Shown here piece after piece: positions 46,965 through 58,261 of a stretch of 64,000 bases of DNA. The DNA is from Cymodocea nodosa. Taxonomy: Eukaryota > Streptophyta > Magnoliopsida > Alismatales > Cymodoceaceae. Position numbers and translations under genes: made by a program. The notes under the pieces were generated by a model. It was not told the origin of the DNA. It searched no databases and worked only from the letters and a program-made list of their open reading frames with translations. Each line of letters begins with the position of its first letter. Position 1 is the first letter of the stretch. Location: the NCBI GenBank assembly GCA_036874045.1, contig CM072339.1, positions 11,291,501 through 11,355,500 on the forward strand, written 5' to 3'.

Positions 46965-48072
46965 CACTTTTCCCATGATATAGCATTTTTCTATTAAAAA
47001 AGTAGATAATCTTTCATACCATGATCTAGGTGCTTGCTTCAAACCATATAAGGTTTTCTTCAATTTATGCACAAAGTCAGGATTTTTAATATCTTCAAAT
47101 CCAGGTGGTTGTTTTACATAGACTTCTTCATTAATTAAACCATTTAGAAATGCACTCTTTACATCCATTTGATATAATTTAAAATCCATATAACAAGCAT
47201 AGGCCAATAATATTCTAATACTTTCTAACCTAGCCATAGGGGCAAATGTTTCATCATAATCTAGTCCTTCTTCCTATGTATAACCTTGTGCAACTAATCT
47301 AGTTTTGTTCCTTATAACTTGATCAGTTTCGTTAGTTTTGTTTCTAAAGATCCACTTTGTACTTATTATGGACTGCTGGTGGAGAGACTAATTCTCAAAC
47401 ATCATTTCTGATGAATTGATTTAGTTCTTCTTGCATTGCCACTATCCAATTTTCATCAGATAATGCTTCTTCTATATTCTTTGGTTCCACCATAGAAACA
47501 AACATACACATACTATTTAAATTTACTAAAGCTCTAATTTTAACTTCCTCATTAATATTACCAATGACTTGAGTAATGGGATGTGATGAAGAATAACGCC
47601 AATTTCTCTGATTTTCCTCAATATTCTCATCAACATCTGAAGGTCCATCACTTTCATCATTAGTTTGATCATTTAAGTTCATATTTTTGATTTTCTCAGA
47701 TAAATCTTTAATCTCTCTATTAATCTCTAACTCTTTTGGGAGATTGATCATATCATCATTATCAACTTTAGATTGAGATTCTTTAAAAGAATTTTCATTG
47801 AAACTTACATGGAGGGTTTTTTCAATAGTTCTAGAAGTCTTGTTATATACTCTATAGGCTTTACTTCTAGTAGAGTAACCTACAAAAATTCCTTCATCCG
47901 CTTTGGCTTGAAATTTATCCCTTTTATCCTTAGTATTAAAAATAAAACACTATCAACCAAATGGTTTCATATAGGAAATTTTTGGAACCCTATCATACAT
48001 AATCTCAAAAAGAGTTTTATTAACAAGAGGACTTAAGTGACTTTTGTTAATAATATAACAAGTTGTATTGAC
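46965..48072 (-). pseudogene. Antisense copia integrase-tail/RT fragment
   Basis: Read from 48072 downward: integrase C-terminal part ([17 protein letters not shown] near 47885), a linker with [30 protein letters not shown], then RT ([44 protein letters not shown]) to GKVD at 46964. It is closest to family 1 (C1 12480-13560), with stops near 47390. It has no LTRs of its own here. Confidence 0.88.
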
Positions 48073-49771
48073 TGTTAGGATCCTAGTATTTTGATAATGC
48101 AAAACCTATGTGAGGAAACATATTGTATTTCATAGTTAAGTCAGTACAGCATTAGATCAAAAGGCAGATAGAACAAATTCCATGTAGATGAATAGATGAA
48201 GAAGTTTCCAGATAATACTATCTTAAACTTACAGGAAAATCGGACAATTACAGGTCTAAGTATCCGAAGAGCAAGTTTAAAGCAACAGCAATACTATCGG
48301 ACAGTTAGAAGAATAACTATTCGATTTTACAAAGCCTTTAGAGAGTTATTTTATCAGATAGTTAAGGGGATTGAATGATCGGATAGTTAAGGAGTTAATT
48401 ATCCGGAAGCTTAAAGGACTTTTCGGAGAGTTACAGGTATAACTATTCAAAAGTTAAGTCATTCAATAAACCACGTGTAGAAATATAGAACGGATGCTTA
48501 AAGGACTTGTCGGAGAGTTAGATAACTATCTGAGTTTTCTTTTCAGAGAGTTAGACAACCATTCGAGTTTTTCGGTAAGTTACAAGCATAACTTTCCAGA
48601 ACTTAAGTTATTTTATTACGCACGTGCAAAATGGAGATGCCAGTAGTTGAAAGCTTAAAAGGGAAAATCGGAGAGTTAGAAAGATAACTATCCAAAATTT
48701 CAAGAAAGTTTCGGTGAGTTATAGTTTAACTATCCGAAACTTACGTCATTGAATTTCCCACATGCAGAATTCCAAACAAATGCTCAAATGGGTTTTTCAC
48801 AGAGTTAGAAAGATAACTATCCGAAATTTCAAAAGAGTTTCAGTGAGTTACAGTTTAACCATCCGAAACTTAAGTCATTGAATTTCCCACGTGCAGAATT
48901 CCAGAGAGTGGCTCAAATAAGTTTTAGGAGAGTTAGAAAAATAACTATCCGAAATCTTGAAGCATTTCAGTGAGTTACAAGGATAAACTTCCAAAACTTA
49001 AGTCAGCCATTTATGCACGTGCTAAATTAAAGTAATCGAAAAGTTGACAGAGTCAAACTATCCGACAAGTATTTAACTATTCAGAGAGTTGCATAGCTAA
49101 CCATCCAACAGAATAGGAAAATCGATAAGATATCTTGAAACGATTTTTTGAATGGTCACTTGCCATTTTGGGACTTGATCCTAATTAAGTATAGTAGAAT
49201 ACATCCATTGGAGGAAAATATGATCGTTGTACATATCAAGTATATATTCAAAATACAGACAACGGAGATATGATAGAGATATACAGTGAGCTACACTCCA
49301 ATTCCATTGACACTCAAGTCTGCAAACAGTGAAGCTTATTCTAAAGATCTATTGCAGAAAAAACTCTTGCACCAAAACTCTTATTGAAGGTTTAAAGTTG
49401 TTGGTTCGTGGCTTCAACCTGAAAGCTACATACAGTGTTGGTTTGAGATTCGACCTAAAAACTCTAGAGGTTGGTTCACTGAAGTTTTTACCTGAAAACT
49501 TCTGTGTAGTTGGTTCTTGCTTTGACCTGAAAGCAAGTGTGTAAGTGTTGAATCACTTAGTGAAGCCCAAGTGAATCTTGGGGGTGCACTAGCCAAATTG
49601 GTGAACCACCTAAAAATTTTGCTGTGTGCTTCTTATCTCTGTTGATTTGCATTATATTAGTTTCATCTTATTTCATTTCAGTTGAATCATTCGATTCAAC
49701 ATTAAAAGAATTTTAAAACTACACACTTTCACCATTCACCCCCCCCTCTAATGAGCCTATCAATCCTAACA
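48073..49771 (+). repeat. Family-2 LTR, complete
   Basis: TGTTAGGATCC...CCTAACA, 1699 bp. TCGGATAGTTA/TAACTATCCGA-type half-sites occur throughout, with CACGTG near 48471 and 48889. About 400 bp longer than the 3' LTR because of extra internal repeat units. Confidence 0.93.
48661..49030 (+). repeat. 129-bp tandem repeat in the family-2 LTR
   Basis: Three units starting at 48661, 48790 and 48919, each with GAGAGTTAGA, ATAACTATCC(A/G)AAAT, CGGTGAGTTA-like, ACTTAAGTCA and CACGTGCAGAATTCC. The third is shorter and more diverged. The 3' LTR has one unit (near 55240-55360). Confidence 0.8.
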
Positions 49772-49773
49772 TT

Positions 49774-49785
49774 TGGCATTAGAGC
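49774..49785 (+). other. Family-2 primer-binding site
   Basis: TGGCATTAGAGC, two transitions from TGGTATCAGAGC, two bases after the LTR end. Confidence 0.85.
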
Positions 49786-49822
49786 GAGGTTGATCCTTCA
49801 TAAGATTTAACCATCTGGATTT

Positions 49823-51175
49823 ATGGCTCAATTTGCTGAGGGACAAAACATCCACAGACCTCCCCTATTCGATGGCTCCAATTATAACTATTGGAAGAAT
49901 AGAATGGAGTGTTTCCTTAGGAGTTCTGATGTTAAACTCTGGAGGATTGTTATTCTTGGAACTACACTTCCAACCAGTAATGTTATGGACTGGTCTGAGG
50001 AGGATGAGAAAATCATCTAGTTGGATGCTAGAGGGTTGAATGCCATTTATTGTGCACTAACTGCTGATCAATATAATAAAATATCTGCATGTAAATCTGC
50101 TCATGAGGCGTGGAAAATCCTTCAAGTTACTCATGAAGGTACAAGCCAGGTTAAGGATACAAAAATCAGTATTCTTTTAAGAAAACTTGAATTGTTTAAA
50201 ATGAATGATAATGAAAACATAACTGAAATGTTTTCTAGATTTACTAAAATCACTAACAGTCTAAAAGGCTTGGGAAAGGAGTTCTCTTCACGTGAATAGG
50301 TACAGAAGATCCCGAGGAGCTTAACTGTTGAGTGGAAACAGAAGTCCACATCTATTCAAGATTCTAAGGATCATAACAACTATACAGTTGAAGAATTGTT
50401 GGGCAATCTTCTAGCCCACGAAGTTCAGATGAAGGACTGGAAAGAGCAAGAAGGAATTGTTGAAAAGAAAGCTGAAAAGAAAAAGGAAATAGCATTTCCA
50501 TCTACAGAAGAAGTTCCAAGCTCAGATGATGATGAGATCATGTTGTTGGCAAGAAATTTCATGAAGAAAAAGAATAAGCCCAGCTACTCTAAAAGAACTG
50601 TTCCTACATGTTTCAAATGTAAAAGGCAAGGGCACATACAGACCTTCTGTCCATTTCAGACAGAAGAGGATCAAGGAGATAAGAAGAAGAGATTGAAAGA
50701 CAAAAAGAAGATGGCTCTCAAAGCTACGTGGGATGACAGTAGCTCTTCAAGCTATTCTAAAGAAGCTGCAGCAAATGTTTATTTTGCAGCACAAGAGGTA
50801 TGCTCTACTTCCTCTAGTTTAGAAAATGAGCATGATGATCTAGTCATAAATAGTCTTTTATCAACTGTAGATAATTTATATGTGAAGTGTAGAGATTTTA
50901 AGAAAGAAATTAAAAGATTAAATCATTGCTTAGAAAATTCATTTGCTGAATTAGAATCAACTATAGTTCAAAATAGGAATCTAAAATCAAATTTAGATAA
51001 GTATAGTTGTGATAACTGTGAATTAAAAGATGAAAATAAAAATCTATCAACTACTATATCAGATTTGAAAAATACTATATGTAAATTTACTCAAGGACAA
51101 AAAGGATTAAATAAAATAATAGGATCTCAACGATCAAATGGGAATAAATATGGCCTAGGGTATGCTACACCATAG
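49823..51175 (+). pseudogene. Family-2 copia Gag
   Basis: A single frame from MAQFAEGQNIHRPPLFDG with stops at 50018-50020, 50297-50299 and 51173-51175, all TAG, and no frameshift. Gag core LDARGLNAIYCALTADQYN, VKDTKISILLRKLELFKM, TEMFSRF; intact knuckle CFKCKRQGHIQTFC near 50610; Lys-rich basic stretch; coiled coil to the end. The knuckle would bind element RNA. Confidence 0.9.
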
Positions 51176-51353
51176 GAAATACCTTATTATGGTGGAGTGA
51201 TTCGATCTTATAGAGATGACACCACTGTGTTTGCTATCAAACGAAGATCAGGTCATATGTGGCTGCCAAGAGGCAATGGATTTAATGTTTTAAGGACTAA
51301 CTCCATTGGACCCAAGAAGATTTAGGCACCAAAAGCTTTAATTTCAGTATGAT

Positions 51354-52910
51354 TTGCAGGGTGATAAGGAGTTTCAAGCACGTTCAACTAAATGGATTGT
51401 GGACAGTGGATGCTCAAAGCACATGATAGGTAAGAAAAGCTTTCTTGACTCAGTTAAAAACTTAAGTTCAGGATCTGTTAAGTTTGGAAATAATAAAAAG
51501 TGTAAAATAACTGCAATAGGAAATATTACATCTGAAAATGGTATAATTGAGAATGTCTTGCATGTAAATGGATTAAAACAAAATTTGTTAAGAGTAGGAC
51601 AATTATGTGATAAAGGCTATACTGTTTCTTTTAATGCTAAAAACTGCTACATTATTGATCCTGCCACAAATGAAACAAAATTTATTGGTATTAGAAATTG
51701 CTCAATATATACATTAAACTTTCCATGTGAAAATTCTGCAAGCAATTCCTATTTGGTAGCAACTGGTGAAGACGATTGGGTGTGGCATAAAAGACTTGGT
51801 CACATTAGTATGAAGAATATCAGAAAGCTATCCACGGGTGATCTTGTTAGGGGTCTTCCTAAACTCACTTTTAAGAAGGATAGAGTGTGTAGTGAGTGTA
51901 TGCTAGGGAAGTAGAAGAGAACTACTCTTCACAGCAAAAGTGTTGTTTCCACCAAAAGGCCATTAGAACTACTACATCTAGATTTGTTTGGTCCTTCTCA
52001 AGTATCAAGTCTTGAGGGTCGAAAATATACCTTTGTTATTGTTGATGATTTCTCCAGATTAACTTGGGTAATATTTTTGACACATAAAAATGAAACTTGC
52101 AATGAGTTTAGGAATTTTTGCATAAGAGTTTAGAATCAGAAGGAACTAACAGTGAAGAAAATTAGAAGTGATCATGGAGGTGAATTTGAAAACTATGAAT
52201 TTGTAAACCTCTGCAATTCATTTGAAATTTTGCATGAATTCTCTTGTCCTAGAACTCCTGCTCAAAATGGAGTTGTGGAAAGGAAAAATAGGACATTATA
52301 AAAAATGGCTAGAACTATGTTAAGTACCACAGATCTACCTAAATTTCTCTAAGTAGATGCTGTAGGAACAGCTTGTCACATTTCCAACAGAACTCACATT
52401 AGATCCATATTGAATAAGACACCCTTTGAAATTTGGTTCGATAAAACTCCAAATGTTGGCTATTTTAAGACATTTGGATGCAAATGTTTTGTCTTAAATA
52501 CAGGAAATGCTAAAGACAAGTTTGATGCTAAGTCTGAACCTGCCATACTTGTTGGTTACTCCTCGAAAAGCAAAGCTTACAGAGTATATTTTGCTGAAGA
52601 TAGAAGAGTGGAGGAAAGTATAAATGTTCAGTTTGATGAAGATCTGTTCCAGAATTTCAAAAAGCTGAAGATTAATGATGATAGTGAAAATGAATACTTT
52701 GAAGATGATAAAAGCAAGCAGAATACCAATTCACAAGTGTTAGACCAGAATCTCAACCTTAGATATCAGAATCATAATAGTTGGAAGTTTAGATCTAATC
52801 ATCTCGAGGAACAAATTATTGGAAATATATCTAAAGGGGTACAAACCAGAAGCAAAGCACAAGATATCTATAATTTTTGTGCATTTGTGTCAGAAATAGA
52901 GCCAAAATAA
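51354..52910 (+). pseudogene. Family-2 copia protease and integrase
   Basis: Continues to 54431 in one unbroken frame apart from nonsense codons. Protease WIVDSGCSKHMIG (near 51393); pre-integrase WVWHKRLGHIS and CSECMLGK; integrase LLHLDLFGPS, VIVDDFSRLTWV, IRSDHGGEFEN, FSCPRTPAQNGVVERKNRTL, all DDE residues present; TFGCKCFVLN and GYSSKSKAYRVY downstream. Stops at 51912 (TAG), near 52132, 52300, 52350 and at 52908-52910. Confidence 0.9.
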
Positions 52911-54431
52911 GTAGATGAAGCTTGTAAAGATACCTACTGGATAATGGCTATGCAAGAAGAATTAAATCAGTTCTAGAAAAACAATGTGTGGGAACTAATA
53001 GAAAAACCTACAGGAAAATTCATCATTGGAACTAAATGGATTTTCAAAAACAAATTAGATGAAGATGGTAACATTCTCAGAAATAAAGCTCGATTAGTTG
53101 CACAAGGCTACAATCAGCAGGAAGGTGTTGACTATGAAGAAACTTTTGCTCCTGTAGCCAGGATTGAAGCTATTAGAATGTTGCTTGCCTTTGCAAGTAG
53201 TATGAAGATAAGATTGTTTCAAATGGATGTGAAAAGTGCCTTCTTAAATGGAGAAATTCAAGAAGAAGTGTTTGTTAAACAACCTCCTGGATTTGAGGTT
53301 GAACTCAAGCCAGATCATGTCTACAAACTGAGAAAGGCTCTATATGGTTTGAAACAGGCACCTAGAGCTTGGTATGAGAAATTGAAAAGATTTTTAATTG
53401 AAAACAATTTTTCTATAGGCAAAGTGGACAGCACTTTGTTTATCAAAACTTTTGATGTGCACATGTTGATTGTACAGATATATGTTAATGATATAGTCTT
53501 TGGAGCCACTTCAAAAGATCTCTATCATGAATTTCAGAATTTGATGAAAAATAAATTCGAAATGAGCATGATGGGAGAATTGAAGTTTTTCTTGGGATTA
53601 CAGATTCATCAAATGCATAATGGTATCTTTGTTAATCAAGAAAAATACTGCAAAGAGATGTTGAAGAAATTTGGCTATGAAAACATCAAATCCGCAAATA
53701 CTCCAATGAGTTCAAGCATTAAAATGGAAATGGATGATTCAAGTGTTGTAGTGGATCAAAGGCAATATAGAGATATGATTGGATCCTTGTTATACCTTTC
53801 AACCAGTAGGCCAGATATTATGTTCAGTGTATGCTTGTGTGCTAGATTTCAAGCATCACCAAAGGAATCACATTTGAAATCTGTCAAAAGGATTTTCAGA
53901 TATCTACAAAGAACAAAAGATTTCGGATTATTCTACTCAGTTGACAGTAGTTTGACTTTTACAAGCTATAGTGATGCAGATTATGCAGGCAGCAGATCTG
54001 ATAGAAAAAGCACCAGTGGTACTTGTCAACTACTTGGATGTTCTTTAATCTCATGGTTCAGTAGGAAACAAAATTATATAGCTTTATCTACTACTGAAGC
54101 CGAGTATATTGCAGTTGGATTGTGTTGTGCACAAATCCTTTGGATGTAGCAAACTCTAGCAGATTACAGACTGAAAATTTAGAATTCAATCATATTTTGT
54201 GATAACAACAGTGCAATCAGTCTATCTAAGAATATAGTACTTCATTCCAGAGCCAAGCATATCGAGATCAAACATCATTTTCTGAGAGATCATGTGGAGA
54301 AAGGGAACATTTCACTTAAGTTTGTGCCAACAGAAAATCAACTTGCAGATATTTTCACCAAACCTTTAAATGAATCAACTTTTAATCATATTAAACGAAA
54401 TCTAGGAATATTTTCTTTACAAGATCTTTAA
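52911..54431 (+). pseudogene. Family-2 copia reverse transcriptase and RNase H
   Basis: [51 protein letters not shown]; the catalytic motif reads YVNDIVFG instead of YVDD (GAT to AAT near 53485), removing the first essential Asp. RNase H: YSDADYAGSRSDRKSTSG, STTEAEYIA, FCDNNSAISLSKN and the normal end at TAA 54429-54431. Extra stops lie at 52974-52976, 54147-54149 and near 54180; no frameshift. Confidence 0.92.
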
Positions 54432-54810
54432 ATATTTTCATCAAGCTCACCATATGGGAGCTTGTTTTTCTACTAACCTACTCGTGTAGGATACAGTCAA
54501 TATCAGTTTTTACAGAAACTTAGTTTTACAGTCCTCACTTTTCTATAATGACAAAAAGGAGGAGAAGAATTTGGAAATTTGGTCACTTACAATATTTCCA
54601 GCAAGCACTGAAAGAGAATTATTAAAAGAGAAGAAAAACTCAACACACAGATAGGGGGAGATGTTAGCTCAAAGTCAGGGGGAGGAATCCCTTCTCGTTA
54701 GTATAGTATTGATAATTTCCTGTTTTATTTTTCTCTGTGTGACTGATTGTAAAGTAATACACTAGGGAGTGAAATACATGTAAATAGATGTAAAGGTTTT
54801 TGTCATTATC
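54432..54810 (+). other. Family-2 3' noncoding region
   Basis: No ORF. Two purine-rich G runs (AGGGGGAGATGTTAG near 54654, GTCAGGGGGAGG near 54675) resemble the true PPT and could be relics. Confidence 0.6.
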
Positions 54811-54823
54811 AAAAAGGGGAGAT
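54811..54823 (+). other. Family-2 polypurine tract
   Basis: AAAAAGGGGAGAT directly before the TGTTAGG of the 3' LTR. Confidence 0.9.
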
Positions 54824-56123
54824 TGTTAGGACCCTAGTATTTTGATAATACAAAACCTATGTGAGGAAACATATTGTATTTCACAGTTAAGTCAGTGCAG
54901 CATTAGATCAAAAGGCAGATAGAACAGATTCCATGTAGATGAATAGATGGAGAAGTTTCTAGATAATACTGTCTTAAACTTACAGGAAAATCGGATAGTT
55001 ACAGGTTTAAGTATCCGAAGGGCAAGTTTAAAGCAGTAGCAATACTATCGAATAGTTAGAAGAATAACTATCCGATTTTACAAAACCTTTAGAGAGTTAT
55101 TTTATCAAGCAGTTAAGGAGATTGAATGATCGGATAGTTAAGGAGTTAACTATCTAGAAGCTACAAGCATAACTTTCCAGAACTTAAGTCATTTTATTAC
55201 GTACGTGCAAAATGGAGATGCCGGTAGTTGAAAGCTTAAAAGGGAAAATTGGAGAGTTAGATAACTATCCAAAATTTCAAGAGAGTTTCGGTGAGTTACA
55301 ATTTAACTATTCGAAACTTAAGTCATTGAATTTCCCACGTGCAGAATTCCGATTGGATGACAGCTCACATTTAAATATTCTGGAATCCTACCTGGTAGTA
55401 AAGGTTAAGTGATCTTTTAGTGAATTACAGTTATTCTTCAAAGAGTTGCATAGCTAACCATCCGACAGAACAGGAAAATCGGTAAGATATCTTGAAACGA
55501 TTTTCTGAACGGTCGCTTGCCATATTGGGACTTGATCCTAATTAAGTATAGTAGAATACACCCATTGGAGGAAAATATGATCGTTGTACATATCAAGTAT
55601 ATATTCAAAATACAGACAACGGATATACGTGAGACATACACAGTGAGCTACACTAAAAATTCCAATTACACTCAAGTCTGCAAACAGTGAAGAATATTCA
55701 GAAGATCTGTAGAAAAAGCTCTTGCGCCAAAACTCTGATTGAAGGTTTAAAGTTGTTGGTTCGTGGCTTCAACTTGAAAGCTACATACAGTGTTGGTTTG
55801 AGTTTCGACCTGAAAACTCTAGAGGTTGGTTTACTAAAGTTTTTACCTGAAAACTTCTGTGTAGTTGGTTCTTGCTTTGACCTGAAAGCAAGTGTGTAAG
55901 TGTTGAAACACTTAGTGAAGTCCAAGTGAATCTTGGGGGTGGACTAGCCAAATTGGTGAACCACCTAAAATTTTGCTGTGTGTTTCTTATCTCTGTTGAT
56001 TTGCCTTTTATTAGTTTCATCTCATTACATTTTTGTTGAATCATTCGATTCAACATTAAAAGAATTTTAAAACTACACACTTTCACCATTCACCCCCCTC
56101 TAGTGAGCCTATCGATCATAACA
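54824..56123 (+). repeat. Family-2 3' LTR
   Basis: TGTTAGGACCC...CATAACA, 1300 bp. Dyad TCGAATAGTTA (55048-55058), 6 bp, TAACTATCCGA (55065-55075). Lacks two or more of the repeat units found at 48400-49030. Confidence 0.93.
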
Positions 56124-57115
56124 CTATCGGCTCACCACCATAGACAGAAGTAGAAGCAGAAGCAAAAATGCTGGAATCTCTAGAGCATTCCCAGCCAATT
56201 CAAGTTCAACACATGGAAGATGAAATTCAAGAACAAACCCCTCTAGAGCAACAAATTCACATTCCTAACCCGACTTAAGCAACAGTTTTGAATGAAGTAC
56301 ACTTTTGGAGTTAGGAAGCATATAATAAATATCAAGAGATTAGGGATTATGATATCATTTACAGTAGACCAGTAAACTAGGATGGGATGCAAGAAATTAA
56401 GGATTTATTTGAGTTCCAAGGTCTACTGCAATTTATTTCTCAATAGAGAGGGCATGCAATATATGAGAATCTAGTGCCCTGCTCCTATGCAAATTTAAGA
56501 GAAGGAGAAAGTGGATTAATTTCCAACGTGGAGAAAGTTGATGTACAGATAACACCAGAGCTTCTCCACAACATGTTAAGACTGAAGAATGAAGGAATAG
56601 AAATTCTGGAAAGCATAACTGCAATCAAGTGGACAAAATAGATAATAAAGGATTGTTTAGCTATCAATCTTGGTGTACCATTATTAAATAGACTAAAGCA
56701 CTTAAATAGTAAAGCACACATGATAGCTAACACTTTGATTACGAATGTCTACCAACGACAAGGTCATGATATAGAACTGAGTCAATTTGTCAAATGGGCC
56801 ACATATGTAGTTGTGAACAAAATTCAGATTAATTAGTCTGTAGTGTTTATCTCCAAGCTAGGAGTAGTAAAGAAGAAATTATTTTATGGAGATCTGATTC
56901 CACTGCTGATGGTGGATAGTATTGATTTCATGAAATGGGCATCCAAAAGGATAAGATTAAGAACCATTTCAGTGAAAGAATACAAAAATTATGTTGCTAC
57001 TAAGATTATTAAACCTTCTGGAGGTATTACAGGAACTATAGAGAGGATAAATCAATTAGAGCAACAATTAGAAAAACTCCAAAAGGAAGTAGATGAACAT
57101 AGGAAGAAAGGTTAA
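56124..57115 (+). pseudogene. Athila ORF3 3' part (copy B)
   Basis: Resumes with GSPP after the insertion, then Glu/Gln-rich sequence, IIYSRPVN*DGM (TAG for Trp), IKDLFEFQGLL, NLVPCSYANL (FYANL changed), ITPELLHNMLRLKNEG, LNSKAHMIANTL, KLFYGDLIPLLMVDSIDF, SVKEYKNYVATK and a C-terminal coiled coil (INQLEQQLEKLQKEVDEH). It ends RKKG-TAA at 57115. Matches D ORF3 throughout and C1 ORF3 in this part. Confidence 0.82.
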
Positions 57116-58261
57116 ATTGTATTGTTCGTCTACTTGTACTTATATTTGTATGAAAAATATCTGATTGATTGTAATGTAAATTATTCATATAAATGAATGA
57201 ATATTTTTTAGATGTTTTTGCATTCATGTTTAAGAATGATATAATTGATGAACTATATTGAATATTATATAACTATTTAAACAAGATGTAAGACTGTTTA
57301 AAAGATTTATAAATTTTTTGAATGACATGATTAAATGCAAGATAATTGGTTAATGCTGAAAATATCTACATGTTGCAAAGTAAAATGTAAATTTTGCACA
57401 ACAGGAAAGGAACTGCAAGTTAAATATGCATAAAATGTTCAGATTTAAATGAATTTTATTTAGAACACTACATTAATGACATGTATTTAACTTCATTTAA
57501 GTTGAAAAAAAAACTATACAAGAGAGAAAAATATAGAAGTTAATATGAGGAGAGTAAGTTTTAGAAATTTGCTTAGTGTTAAATCAACGGAGTAAGTTCG
57601 TTGAGTTAACCTTAACTCCACAAGGTCAATAATATAATATAAGGTCACTCCGTTGAGTTATCTGTAACTCAACGAAGTTAGTCTGTGGAGTTAGCAACAG
57701 TAATCGAAGCTAGTCCGCTGAGTTCACTGTAATTCAACAAGGTTAGTTTGTGGATTAAGCTGAACGGTTATTCTTTTAGCCATGAACGAAACTTCGTGGG
57801 TTTAGTAGTTACTGACATTTGAAATTAGAAGTGGAACACGTATCCATAAAAATAGGAACCACACTACACGTTACAAGACACATTCTTGTAACGAGATTCA
57901 TTTGCTTTATGGACGTGCATTATAAATAGAGAATAGCATGTTATTTATGAGTTACCAGCACTTTTGAAAGAAAAGGAAATTTGTTGGGGAACTGGGAGGA
58001 GAAGCAGCTTATTCAATTTCATCTATTAACAACTATTTATTGAATATAAAGCTTCAAATTGGTATGTAATTAATCTTCTGCTATTTTACTTTATGTTAAG
58101 AGTTTATGAGCACATGGATTTGTTCTCCTAGCACTAGATGATTAGTAAGAACACCTACACAGGATTATTCAACATAGAGACGTATTGAAAAATTTTCTAA
58201 ATCAGACTTTAACGAAATCCTTAGGGGTGTAGCTAACCTTTCTTTAAAAGAGAACGAAGAT
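57116..58261 (+). promoter_or_regulatory. ORF3-gag spacer with dyads and TATA box (copy B)
   Basis: Noncoding; AT-rich from 57116 to 57560. Dyad CCGTTGAGTTA (57650-57660), 4 bp, TAACTCAACGA (57665-57675), plus half-sites 57583-57765. TATAAATA at 57921-57928 stands 334 bp before the gag ATG. Conserved in copy D at 35561-36666. Promoter activity is inferred, not shown. Confidence 0.55.

Larger units (their letters stand above)
46657..56123 (+). mobile_element. Copia (SIRE-type) family-2 element with trapped antisense fragment
   Basis: Outer ends form a perfect TSD CTATC (46652-46656 and 56124-56128) in Athila B ORF3. Inside are a 308-bp LTR start, an antisense copia fragment (46965-48072), a complete LTR (48073-49771), PBS, gag, pol, PPT and the 3' LTR (54824-56123). 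No ORF3. The complete inner LTR has no matching TSD of its own (flank TTGAC). The two-start arrangement points to recombination or template switching. Confidence 0.9.

Noticed and set aside
49823..54431. Possible stop-codon reassignment (many in-frame TAG)
   Set aside because: TAG, TAA and TGA all occur, at positions where homologues have Gln, Trp, Arg, Lys, Glu or Gly. No single amino acid fits, and transitions from methylated cytosine explain most.
57965..57990. GTTGGGGAACTGGG as a second tRNA-Asp PBS marking a separate element before the downstream gag
   Set aside because: Only about half of the 17 bases match, the corresponding D sequence (TTTGGAGGAACTAG) is worse, and no LTR end or TSD is visible next to it. 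Kept as an alternative for the split-gag finding.
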